Shown here piece by piece: positions 42,367-49,421 of a DNA stretch of 64,000 nucleotides. The notes under the pieces are model-generated. The model was given only the letters and a program-made list of their open reading frames with translations, made no database searches and was not told the origin of the DNA. Location of the stretch: positions 1-64,000 of the forward strand of contig QKAN01000190.1 in assembly GCA_003246365.1 (NCBI GenBank), given 5' to 3'. The first letter of the stretch is position 1, and each line of letters starts with the position of its first letter. This DNA is from Clostridia bacterium. GTDB lineage: Bacteria > Bacillota > Clostridia > Christensenellales > CAG-138. The translations under genes and the position numbers were made by a program.

Positions 42367-42569
42367 TTACGGATTTTGCCTTGGGTGATGTGGTGCTCAT
42401 GAAAAAACCGCACGCCTGCGGCGCCAACGAATGGACGATTATCCGCGTTGGCGCAGACGTAAAAATCAAATGCAACCAATGCGGGCGCATCGTGATGCTC
42501 GACCGGCCGGATTTTATACGTATGGGCAAAAAAATACTGATAAGACAGGAACAACCGAGTGAAGCGTAG
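42363..42569 (+). CDS. DUF951 family small protein
   Basis: The 68-residue protein starts with an ATG that overlaps the hydrolase stop (ATGA). The family pattern is clear: DVVLMKKPHACGANEWTIIR, then the CxxC knuckle in KCNQCGRIVML, then a basic end. DUF951 proteins are widespread in Bacillota, often near the origin or ychF, and have no established function. The Cys pair suggests a small beta-barrel or zinc-binding fold. It overlaps lepB by 11 nt. Confidence 0.9.
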   Translation: MITDFALGDVVLMKKPHACGANEWTIIRVGADVKIKCNQCGRIVMLDRPDFIRMGKKILIRQEQPSEA

Positions 42570-43170
42570 AACATTTACGCCCAGCCAGATACGTTTTCTG
42601 CGCGACCGCGCCGAAGAACAATATGAAAACATGAACGGCTCCCGTTCCTTTCGGAATCTGGAGTTTTTGTTATACATTGCCGTCGTTGTGTTAACCGCGC
42701 TCGCCATTCGTTCGTTTATTGCCGAACCCATCCGCGTAGACGGGGATTCGATGATACCGACGCTTGTGCATAACGAAGACATGTTCGTTGAAAAGGTAAG
42801 CTACTGGGTTCAGGAGCCGGAGCGCGGCGACATCGTAATTTGCTTTTATCCCGGCTACACCGAGAGCTGCGTGAAGCGCGTAATCGGTCTGCCCGGCGAA
42901 ACGGTGCAGGTGCTAAACGGCGTGGTTTTGATCAACGGCGTAGAAATTGACGAAAGCGCATATTGGAACGGCGAGATCCTAGGAAACACAAATCCCGTTA
43001 CAGTGGGCGAAAAGGAGCTGTTTGTCATGGGCGACAACCGCAACGGCAGCAAGGACAGCCGGAATTCATCCGTCGGCTGTATTCCGTATGCTAAAGTTGT
43101 CGGTCGCGTCATCGCCGTCGTATTTCCGTTTGACGAGTTTGAAACATTTTCCAAGGTGACGTATCCTTGA
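42559..43170 (+). CDS. lepB: Signal peptidase I (first of two)
   Basis: The 203-residue protein starts at the GTG at 42559. A single membrane anchor lies at about 36-55. The catalytic Ser is in VDGDSMIPTL (about 73), the general-base Lys in SCVKRVIGLPGE (about 113), and box E in MGDNRNGSKDSRNSS. The active site faces the outside and cleaves Sec and Tat signal peptides. The length and boxes fit the Bacillus SipS type. It overlaps its paralogue downstream by 4 nt. Confidence 0.95.
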   Translation: MKRRTFTPSQIRFLRDRAEEQYENMNGSRSFRNLEFLLYIAVVVLTALAIRSFIAEPIRVDGDSMIPTLVHNEDMFVEKVSYWVQEPERGDIVICFYPGYTESCVKRVIGLPGETVQVLNGVVLINGVEIDESAYWNGEILGNTNPVTVGEKELFVMGDNRNGSKDSRNSSVGCIPYAKVVGRVIAVVFPFDEFETFSKVTYP

Positions 43171-43721
43171 GCGAAGGACGCAAACGCCGCCGCAGCGAAG
43201 GGCGCGCGCGAATTTATAGAAACGCCAGGCGACTCGGATGGCTGTTTTCCGTGCTGGTTACGCTATCCGTCCTCAGCCTCGTTTTTTTTATCTGGCTGAT
43301 TCCTACCAGTATTTCCGACGAAAGCATGGCTCCCGCGCTCACAAGCGGGGAGGCGGTGCTTTGCGACCGGCTTTCGCGCTTCGTGCGCATGCCGGAGCGC
43401 GGCGATATCGTTCTGTTTCAAACCGAGGACGGACTCTTTATCAAGCGCATTGTCGGTATGCCCGGCGAAACGGTTGAACTGGTAGACGGGCACGTGTTTA
43501 TCAACAGCATTCCGCTCGACGAAAGCAGTTATACGGTCAACTATGTCGGGGATATGGAACCCGTTGATGTACCTGCGGGTTGCGTGTTCGTGCTCGGCGA
43601 CAATCGCGAAGAAATGTACGACAGTCGTTTGGATTCGGTCGGATGCATTCCGTTTGACCGCATCGAGGGGTTGTTGCGCCTGCGTGTTTCGCCCTTCAGC
43701 CGCATCACTTACTTTTCTTAA
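43167..43721 (+). CDS. lepB: Signal peptidase I paralogue (second of two)
   Basis: The start is the TTG at 43167, overlapping the stop of the first lepB, with AAGGTGA 7-8 nt upstream. The 184-residue protein has one membrane helix (about 24-46), catalytic Ser in SISDESMAPAL, Lys in LFIKRIVGMPGE and box E LGDNREEMYDSR. The catalytic set is intact, but box B differs from the first copy (DESMAP versus GDSMIP), so the two may prefer different substrates. A very basic N-terminus (RKRRRSEGRARIYRNARR) precedes the anchor. A perfect 26-bp palindrome spans the stop codon. Confidence 0.93.
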   Translation: MSEGRKRRRSEGRARIYRNARRLGWLFSVLVTLSVLSLVFFIWLIPTSISDESMAPALTSGEAVLCDRLSRFVRMPERGDIVLFQTEDGLFIKRIVGMPGETVELVDGHVFINSIPLDESSYTVNYVGDMEPVDVPAGCVFVLGDNREEMYDSRLDSVGCIPFDRIEGLLRLRVSPFSRITYFS

Positions 43722-43733
43722 AAGAAAAGTAAG
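43708..43733. repeat. Perfect 26-bp palindrome over the end of the second lepB
   Basis: Arms of 12 bp (CTTACTTTTCTT and its complement) are separated by AA. The left arm includes the last codons and part of the stop codon. No T-run follows, so it is not a standard terminator. Confidence 0.7.
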
Positions 43734-43821
43734 CAAAAGAACTTCTCAAAAAAATTTTGTTAAAATGTTCGTAAAGTCAACATCTAATTATTCTATAAAA
43801 AGAATTACATCTAACAATTAT

Positions 43822-43848
43822 GACTTCTCGATTCAGAGAAGTTTTTTG
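43822..43848 (+). terminator. Terminator of hydrolase-lepB operon
   Basis: ACTTCTC-gattc-GAGAAGT followed by TTTTTTG, 100 nt after the lepB stop. Confidence 0.8.
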
Positions 43849-43914
43849 TTGCAATAGTACATGATTCCAATATAATAAAACAAACATCAGAAAGAATGGG
43901 TTGAGGCGAAACAT

Positions 43915-44406
43915 ATGCTGATTCGAAAAGCGGAGCAAAAGGATTTACCGGAGTTGCTCGCCATCTATAATTATGAAGTGGTCAACAGCATCGCAAATCT
44001 GGACCTGACCCCGCGCACGCTCGACGAATGGCAGATTTGGTTTGATCACCACAATGTGGAAAATCATCCGCTGTACACTGCCGAAATAGACGGACGCGTT
44101 GCGGGTTATGTTTCTCTTTCTTCCTATCGCGAAAAAGAAGCGTTTCGCTCTACCGTTGAACTTTCCATCTATGTTTCGCCGGAATACCGAAAACGCGGCG
44201 CTGCGAAAAAAATGATGGAGTTCATTCTGGATGAAGCGCGCGCAGACGAACGCACGCACGCCGTCGTCTCCGTTATCTCCGCCGGAAACGAGGCCAGCAT
44301 CCGCCTGCATGAAAAACTCGGTTTCGTATACTGCGGAACGATTCCGGAAGTCGGGGTCAAGTTCGGCGTATATCAGGATATCGTGAATTACACGCTATTG
44401 GTCTAG
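43915..44406 (+). CDS. GNAT family N-acetyltransferase (phosphinothricin acetyltransferase-like)
   Basis: The 163-residue protein follows the Pat/YwnH layout: IRKAEQKDLPELLAIYNYEVVNSIAN at the N-terminus, VELSIYVSPEYRKRGAAKKMM as the acetyl-CoA-binding motif A, and NEASIRLHEKLGFVYCGTIPEVGVKFGVYQD near the end. Relatives acetylate phosphinothricin, methionine sulfoximine or similar amino acids; the true substrate is not known. GAGG lies about 9-10 nt upstream. Monocistronic with its own terminator. Confidence 0.88.
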   Translation: MLIRKAEQKDLPELLAIYNYEVVNSIANLDLTPRTLDEWQIWFDHHNVENHPLYTAEIDGRVAGYVSLSSYREKEAFRSTVELSIYVSPEYRKRGAAKKMMEFILDEARADERTHAVVSVISAGNEASIRLHEKLGFVYCGTIPEVGVKFGVYQDIVNYTLLV

Positions 44407-44426
44407 TAAATTCGTAAGAGTCAAAA

Positions 44427-44452
44427 AGGGAATCTGTTCGGATTCCCTTTTA
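44427..44452. terminator. Bidirectional terminator between acetyltransferase and cobO
   Basis: GGGAATC/GATTCCC stem with A- and T-runs on either side. Confidence 0.82.
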
Positions 44453-44468
44453 TGTTTCACGGGAAACA
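44453..44468. promoter_or_regulatory. Degenerate parS-like site
   Basis: TGTTTCACGGGAAACA differs from parS at one position of the right half-site. It lies about 6.4 kb from the parS cluster, on the other side of dnaA. Confidence 0.55.
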
Positions 44469-44470
44469 TT

Positions 44471-44980
44471 TTAAAATTCAATTCCTTTTCTTGCCGAAAC
44501 ACCCTTTTCATACGGGTGCTTGAGGAGCTTCATCTCGGTAACGTAGTCTGCCCGTTCCAGTATCTCCGGTTCGGGGTCACGTCCGGTGATCACTAGTTCC
44601 GCGTCTCCGTGATCGTCCAGAAGCGCATAGACCGCATCGCGGTCGATCAGACCCAGTGCAAGTGCAGAATTCAACTCGTCCAGCACCAAAAGCGAACACA
44701 TGTTTGTTTTAGCAAGCTGCGATACAGCTTCCAGCGTACGGTTATGCAGATCGCGCACTGCTGACTTTGTTTCATTGCTCATGTTGGGGAAGAAACCGTG
44801 CGGCAGATCGTTGCGGTAAACAGGAACGCCGAGGGTTTCCAGTGTTTTTAGCTCGCCTGTCGGCGTACTTTTGAGAAATTGCGCAAGCACGGCTTTTCCG
44901 CCCGTACCCACATGGCGAAGAATCAACCCCAGCGCAGCCGTCGTTTTTCCTTTTCCGTCGCCGCAATACACGTGAATCAT
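44471..44980 (-). CDS. cobO: Cob(I)yrinic acid a,c-diamide adenosyltransferase (CobA/CobO/BtuR type)
   Basis: The enzyme moves the adenosyl group of ATP to the cobalt of corrinoids to give adenosylcobamide. The 169-residue protein starts with the P-loop VYCGDGKGKTTAALGL (about 4-19) and has LLVLDELNSALALG and VITGRDPEPEILERADYVTEM, all family signatures. AGGAG lies 7 nt upstream. It stands alone, so salvage of imported corrinoids rather than de novo synthesis is the likely context; no other cob genes are in the window. Confidence 0.94.
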   Translation of the reverse strand: MIHVYCGDGKGKTTAALGLILRHVGTGGKAVLAQFLKSTPTGELKTLETLGVPVYRNDLPHGFFPNMSNETKSAVRDLHNRTLEAVSQLAKTNMCSLLVLDELNSALALGLIDRDAVYALLDDHGDAELVITGRDPEPEILERADYVTEMKLLKHPYEKGVSARKGIEF

Positions 44981-45007
44981 ATGGATTCCTCCGAATCAAT
45001 CACACTG

Positions 45008-45039
45008 TTATCCACATTTTACGATAGAACTGTGGAAAA
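45008..45039. promoter_or_regulatory. Pair of DnaA boxes in the cobO-plsY gap
   Basis: Perfect TTATCCACA at 45008 and the opposite-strand TGTGGAAAA at 45031, 23 nt apart. Confidence 0.5.
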
Positions 45040-45075
45040 AGGCAACCGCGCGCAGATTGGAGCACGGTTGCCTTT
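45039..45075 (-). terminator. Terminator of plsY
   Basis: AAGGCAACCG/CGGTTGCCTT stem. On the minus strand TTTTTCC follows. Confidence 0.82.
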
Positions 45076-45109
45076 GATTATCCTTCGAATCTGTTTTTAA
45101 CGCGATGTC

Positions 45110-45727
45110 TTATAGCTTCTCATGATTTGAGCGTTTTAAATAGCCGCTGACCGTCTGTTCGGTGCCAGCCAGAGCGCGGCGGAAGTTTTCCGTGTGCTTA
45201 AAAATAAGGCACATGCAAGGGAAAAGCAAAATCGCGAAATTCATGCTGCTTTGTGTGCTGATTCCATAGGCAAAGGGAAACAGTCCCGCGGCTGAAACGG
45301 GCAGCGCCCAAGGGTAATTGATGACAAACGAAAGAGCGATGCCGAGCAACAGTAAAACAAAGAATATTCTGACATCCAGCGCAATGACGACACCGGCAAG
45401 ACAGGACGAGCCTTTGCCGCCCTTGAAACCGAGCGAAAACGGAAACATATGCCCCAGCATTGCTGCGGCTCCGGCAAGAACGCCTGCATATGCAAACTGC
45501 GGAAAAAGCAATTTGGCAATTGTCACGGCGGCAAACGCCTTCGTTATATCCAAAATCATCACAATGACGCCAATGCTTTTACCAATGGTCAAAAAGACGT
45601 TGGTTGCGCCCAGATTTTTTGTGCCCTCGCTTCGCAGTTCTTTTTTCTTGAACTTGGATATGATCCATGCGGGATTGATGCATCCGAGTAAATATCCCAG
45701 TAATAGGACTGTGGGTATTTTATACAT
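45110..45727 (-). CDS. plsY: Acyl-phosphate:glycerol-3-phosphate acyltransferase PlsY
   Basis: PlsY moves the acyl group from acyl-phosphate to glycerol-3-phosphate in the first step of phospholipid synthesis at the membrane. The 205-residue protein has five or six helices and the three family motifs: GCINPAWIIS (motif 1), GTKNLGATNVF, and GHMFPFSLGFKGGKGSS (motif 2). The C-terminal KHTENFRRALAGTE is the usual motif 3. AAGGAGG lies about 10 nt upstream, with a TTGCCT-N17-TAGAAT promoter further up. Its GCINPAW replaces the more common GSIPxG, so it may be a divergent second PlsY. Confidence 0.9.
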   Translation of the reverse strand: MYKIPTVLLLGYLLGCINPAWIISKFKKKELRSEGTKNLGATNVFLTIGKSIGVIVMILDITKAFAAVTIAKLLFPQFAYAGVLAGAAAMLGHMFPFSLGFKGGKGSSCLAGVVIALDVRIFFVLLLLGIALSFVINYPWALPVSAAGLFPFAYGISTQSSMNFAILLFPCMCLIFKHTENFRRALAGTEQTVSGYLKRSNHEKL

Positions 45728-45818
45728 TGGCTGTCATCCTCCTTTTGTGAATATATGGCGAATGTTCACCGAAAGCGTGAATCCAGGGTCGTTCAAATTA
45801 CTACGCGCTGTTTCCCGT

Positions 45819-45847
45819 ATTCTACATGAGAACGGGGAGAAAGGCAA
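45819..45847 (-). promoter_or_regulatory. plsY promoter
   Basis: Minus strand: TTGCCT-N17-TAGAAT. In the rest of the 315-nt gap to 46042 an extended -10 (TGC-TAGGAT, 45971-45979) may serve the lipoprotein genes. Confidence 0.65.
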
Positions 45848-46042
45848 ATAAAAGGATTCGGTTTAACTATTTGCTGATCTATTAACAAAATTGGAAAATT
45901 TGTTGAGCAATCATTTGCAGCGTCGTTGCGCGAGATTCACGCTCGTTTCACAACTAATCAAAGTATATTGTGCTAGGATAAGTAAAACAAGTCGATTTTA
46001 TCAAACAGACACGATAAACAGATCGAAAGGACGGAACATCCT

Positions 46043-46714
46043 ATGCGATTGATTGTGAAACGCACGGTATATCTATTCATCGCCGCGCTGTTTCTTTTGC
46101 CGTCATTTGGCGCGAAACCGCAATTGGTCAGCGAGGAGGAAGCAAAGGAAGCAGGGTTGGCGTTTATCAACCGTATGTTTGACGTCAACGAGACAGAAGC
46201 AAAGGTTGCTTTTGTAACGCAAGCCGGATACAGCTTTATCGACGGAGAAACTATCGAAACAGGAAAAGAAGAACCCGTATACATTTATTCGGTTTCGATA
46301 TCGGAAAGTGATAACGGACTATACCGTTACTATGCATATATAAATGCAGAAACAGGCGTTGCCTATTATGCTGCCAGGGGCTATTCTCTCGGGGCAGAAA
46401 TGACAACCGAACAACGAAACGCGATGGAAGAGGAGAAGGGCGATGATTTCTGGGAATCCTGCAATTATTCGAGAATCAGCGTAAACTGTAAGGATGCTGC
46501 GCGGGAATGGATTTCGCAAAAATTTGACCTGAACGCGAAAATACTCGGATTCATCGATTGTGGTTTTCTGGCTGATGAAACGGGAGTAACAGCAAACTTC
46601 TATGTAGTGATTCGAGACGGCACGATTTATTACATCAATATGGCATGGCCGCAGTTGATTGTTTTGGAAGTTGGTATTCTGAATCAAATCGGGCCATATT
46701 GGAGTGAACTATGA
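46043..46714 (+). CDS. Exported protein, paralogue 1 of 3 (lipobox cysteine missing)
   Basis: The 223-residue protein has an export signal (RLIVKRTVYLFIAALFLLPSFGA) whose end aligns with the lipobox of the next two genes but has no Cys. The mature part begins LVSEEEAKEAGLAFINRMFDVNETEAKV, shared by all three copies, and resembles a PepSY-like fold. Near the C-terminus RDGTIYYINMAWPQLIVLEVGIL also recurs in the others. It may be secreted or stay membrane-anchored by the uncleaved helix. Function unknown. It overlaps the next gene by 4 nt. AAAGGA precedes the ATG. Confidence 0.78.
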   Translation: MRLIVKRTVYLFIAALFLLPSFGAKPQLVSEEEAKEAGLAFINRMFDVNETEAKVAFVTQAGYSFIDGETIETGKEEPVYIYSVSISESDNGLYRYYAYINAETGVAYYAARGYSLGAEMTTEQRNAMEEEKGDDFWESCNYSRISVNCKDAAREWISQKFDLNAKILGFIDCGFLADETGVTANFYVVIRDGTIYYINMAWPQLIVLEVGILNQIGPYWSEL

Positions 46715-47391
46715 GGAAAAACGAAAATTGCTTGATTGCACTATTCTGTGCTGCACTGCTACTCTCCGGTTGTTCGCCGCACCTTGTGAGCAAAGCCGAG
46801 GCGAAAGAAGCGGGACTTGCGCTGATTAATCAGACTTTTGAAATAAATGAAACCGACGCAACGGTAACCTATGCCGAATACGCAGGGTTCTCCTATGCCA
46901 ACGGCGTAATGGTGCAATATGGAACCGAAGAATCGGTGCGGGTGTATTCGGTTTCGATTCCGCAGGAAAACAGCGAAAATCCGCTATATTACGCGATGGT
47001 GAATGCGGAAACGGGGTTTGCCTATCACGCGGAAAAAAGCGATAGGTTGCTTTCCCCAATGACGGCAGAACAGCAGAAGCAGGCGGAAGAACTGGCTTCT
47101 ATTGATGTGTTCAGCAGCGATTATGATTTTGCAGTCGATGAATATCAGAAAAAGCTGAACGAGTCGAATCCCGCAGGCGTCGCAACAGATTGGGTAACGG
47201 AAAAATTTTGTCCGGGGGAGCCGTCCATTGCGACGCTGGAAAACGGAACGACAAGCGATAGCGTAATCGCTCCGCTTGTCTATGCGGATTATTCGATTGT
47301 ATTTGATGATGGAGCGGTCTATCAGGTAACGCTGATTTGGCCGACTATGGAGATAAAGCAGGTGTCGATTCTGAGCCAAAGTGTGCAATAA
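46711..47391 (+). CDS. Lipoprotein, paralogue 2 of 3
   Basis: The 226-residue protein has a lipoprotein signal ending LLLSGC (lipid-linked Cys at 21). The mature protein starts SPHLVSKAEAKEAGLALINQTFEINETDA, clearly homologous to its neighbours. It has the same two-part layout, with conserved YANGVMVQYGTEESVRVYSVSI and DDGAVYQVTLIWPTMEIKQVSIL. The probable location is the outer face of the membrane. No enzyme motif is visible. The 4-nt overlap with copy 1 and the AGGAGG-led copy 3 make a tandem operon. Confidence 0.82.
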   Translation: MRKNENCLIALFCAALLLSGCSPHLVSKAEAKEAGLALINQTFEINETDATVTYAEYAGFSYANGVMVQYGTEESVRVYSVSIPQENSENPLYYAMVNAETGFAYHAEKSDRLLSPMTAEQQKQAEELASIDVFSSDYDFAVDEYQKKLNESNPAGVATDWVTEKFCPGEPSIATLENGTTSDSVIAPLVYADYSIVFDDGAVYQVTLIWPTMEIKQVSILSQSVQ

Positions 47392-47402
47392 GGAGGATAC
47401 GA

Positions 47403-48056
47403 ATGAAAAGAAAAATCAATCTTGCTTTGCTATTTATATTTTGCTGTACAATATTTCTTTCCGGCTGCGGTCAAAGGGACATCGGTGAGTCGAAAGCGAA
47501 GGAAATCGGGCTGGCGTATATTAACAAGTATTTCGGGGCAGATGAAACGGAAGCGGAAGTTACGCGCGAGCAACTGGAATACTTCACCTATAAAGATGGA
47601 CTGGCCGTTTCCGGCGGGGATGCTGACGGAACGCGCGCTGTGTATCATGTGCGCGTTGCAAACAGCGAAACGATCACGCGATACGAAGCCTGGATTGTTG
47701 CCGATTCGGGGAATTTGCTTTACTGCAACCAGAGCGAACTGAATATTGTTTTGACGGACGAACAGAAGGAACAAGCAAATATTCTTTTTACGGAAGAACG
47801 CAATTGGGGCGAGAAACATGAAGATGCGTTAAAGAGATTGAAAGCAGAAAGCACTTTATGGGTGATGAACAACTTAATGGAGGATGAGCCCATACTATTC
47901 GTCGCGGAAACGGGAGAGAATCCACGGGTAAACGTCACGACAACATTTGTTGAGAGTTATTATGTCGCAATGCGCAATGGCACGATTTATCAGATAGCGA
48001 TGCAGTGGCCGTCGTTTCAGGTGCTTCAAGTTTCGATGCTGAATGAAATGAACTGA
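47403..48056 (+). CDS. Lipoprotein, paralogue 3 of 3
   Basis: The 217-residue protein starts at the ATG at 47403, preceded by AGGAGG; an in-frame start at 47337 overlaps copy 2 and is rejected. The signal ends FLSGC (Cys at 20). The mature part begins GQRDIGESKAKEIGLAYINKYFGADETEAEV and ends with RNGTIYQIAMQWPSFQVLQVSML, the same segments as in copies 1 and 2. Sequence divergence among the three is large, so the duplication is not recent. Function unknown. Confidence 0.82.
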   Translation: MKRKINLALLFIFCCTIFLSGCGQRDIGESKAKEIGLAYINKYFGADETEAEVTREQLEYFTYKDGLAVSGGDADGTRAVYHVRVANSETITRYEAWIVADSGNLLYCNQSELNIVLTDEQKEQANILFTEERNWGEKHEDALKRLKAESTLWVMNNLMEDEPILFVAETGENPRVNVTTTFVESYYVAMRNGTIYQIAMQWPSFQVLQVSMLNEMN

Positions 48057-48079
48057 TTCAGAAAAAATATTGCAAAACA

Positions 48080-48103
48080 AAGCGCGCCGTTTCCGGCGCG
48101 CTT
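48080..48103. terminator. Hairpin between lipoprotein genes and ygeW
   Basis: AAGCGCGCCG-tttc-CGGCGCGCTT, a 10-bp GC-rich stem between convergent genes. T-runs are weak. Confidence 0.6.
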
Positions 48104-48122
48104 ATGCTTTATCGCTGTGAAA

Positions 48123-49322
48123 TTAGATGCCGAGGTGGCGGAGTGTTCCGCGCTTTTCCAGCTGCTTGAGCATGGCGGCCGGGTCCTTCGTCTTGGCGAG
48201 GAAGATCATCGCCGCGATGACATACGGCTTGAAAGAAGCCTGCTTGTAGAGCGGGTCGCGGTAACGGTCAAACACCGTTGCGGCAACTTCGCCTGCTTCG
48301 CAGCTGACGCCCGTGATGTCGGCAGGCAGGCAGTGCAGATACAGCGCTTTGCCGTTCTTGGTCTTTGCCATGAGTTCTTCGGTGCATTCCCAGTCTTTGT
48401 GCTGGGCGTTCTGCGCGAGCAGCTTTTTCTCCAGCGCTTTGATGCCGTCGAAATCGCCGTTGCCGTAGAGTTCCGTGCGCTCTTCCATGGCTTTAAACGG
48501 CGCCCAGCTCTTCGGATAAACGATGTCCGCATCCGCAAACGCGTCGGACATGCTGTTGGTTACGGTGAACTTGCCGCCGCTCTGGGCGCTCTGACGCTTG
48601 GCAACTTCTACCACGTCGTCCATGACTTCGTATCCCTCGGGATGCGCAAGGGTAACGTCCATGCCAAAGCGGGTGAACAGACCGATGACGCCCTGCGGAA
48701 CGGATAGCGGTTTGCCGTAGCTGGGGCTGTAAGCCCAGGTCATGGCAATCTTCTTGCCCTTCAGGTTTTCCACACCGCCGAACTCGCGAATGCAATGCGC
48801 CATGTCGGCCATGCACTGCGTCGGGTGGTCGATGTCGCACTGGAGATTGACCAGCGTCGGTTTCTGCTCGAGCACGCCGTCGATGTTGCCCTGCTTCACG
48901 GAGTTGACCACTTCGTGCATATAGGAGTTGCCTTTGCCGATGTACATGTCGTCGCGGATACCGATGACGTCCGCCATGAAGCTGATCATGTTGGCGGTTT
49001 CGCGAACGGTTTCGCCGTGCGCAATCTGGCTCTTGCCTTCGTCGAGATCCTGAACTTCCAGACCGAGCAGGTTGCAGGCGGACGCAAACGAGAAACGCGT
49101 GCGTGTGCTGTTGTCGCGGAAGAGGGAGATGCCGAGGCCGGAATCAAAAATCTTCGTGGAGATGTTGCGCTCTCTGAGGTTGCGCAGCGCGTTGGCGACG
49201 GTGAACACCGCGTCGAGCTCGTCGCGCGATTTTTCCCATGTGAGGAAGAAATCGCCTTCATACATGTTGGCGAAGTTCAGTCCGTCCAGCGTCTTGGTGA
49301 ACTGCTTGATGTCGTTACCCAT
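48123..49322 (-). CDS. ygeW: Knotted carbamoyltransferase YgeW
   Basis: YgeW belongs to the aspartate/ornithine carbamoyltransferase superfamily; its acceptor is not firmly established, and it has been linked to anaerobic purine-derived ureido metabolism. The 399-residue protein has carbamoyl-phosphate loop FRDNSTRTRFSFASACNLLG (about 68-87), DIDHPTQCMADM, a YgeW-specific insertion WAYSPSYGKPLSVPQG, and the HCLPADITG motif (about 335). The start at 49322 has AGGAG upstream. It lies 99 nt after ygeY in the same operon. Carbamate kinase arcC elsewhere in the window could take its product, carbamoyl phosphate. Confidence 0.94.
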   Translation of the reverse strand: MGNDIKQFTKTLDGLNFANMYEGDFFLTWEKSRDELDAVFTVANALRNLRERNISTKIFDSGLGISLFRDNSTRTRFSFASACNLLGLEVQDLDEGKSQIAHGETVRETANMISFMADVIGIRDDMYIGKGNSYMHEVVNSVKQGNIDGVLEQKPTLVNLQCDIDHPTQCMADMAHCIREFGGVENLKGKKIAMTWAYSPSYGKPLSVPQGVIGLFTRFGMDVTLAHPEGYEVMDDVVEVAKRQSAQSGGKFTVTNSMSDAFADADIVYPKSWAPFKAMEERTELYGNGDFDGIKALEKKLLAQNAQHKDWECTEELMAKTKNGKALYLHCLPADITGVSCEAGEVAATVFDRYRDPLYKQASFKPYVIAAMIFLAKTKDPAAMLKQLEKRGTLRHLGI

Positions 49323-49383
49323 AAAAACTCACTCCTGTAATCTTCTTGTTTGTACTAAATTGCTGTTCAATAGAGAAAATAAG

Positions 49384-49409
49384 TGCAGAACGGAGCGTTC
49401 CGTTCTGCA
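49384..49409 (-). repeat. Stable hairpin between ygeY and ygeW
   Basis: TGCAGAACGGA and TCCGTTCTGCA form a strong stem in the 99-nt spacer, with only a weak T-tract after it. It may act as a partial terminator or mRNA stabiliser. Confidence 0.5.
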
Positions 49410-49421
49410 CAATGCTTGCTT

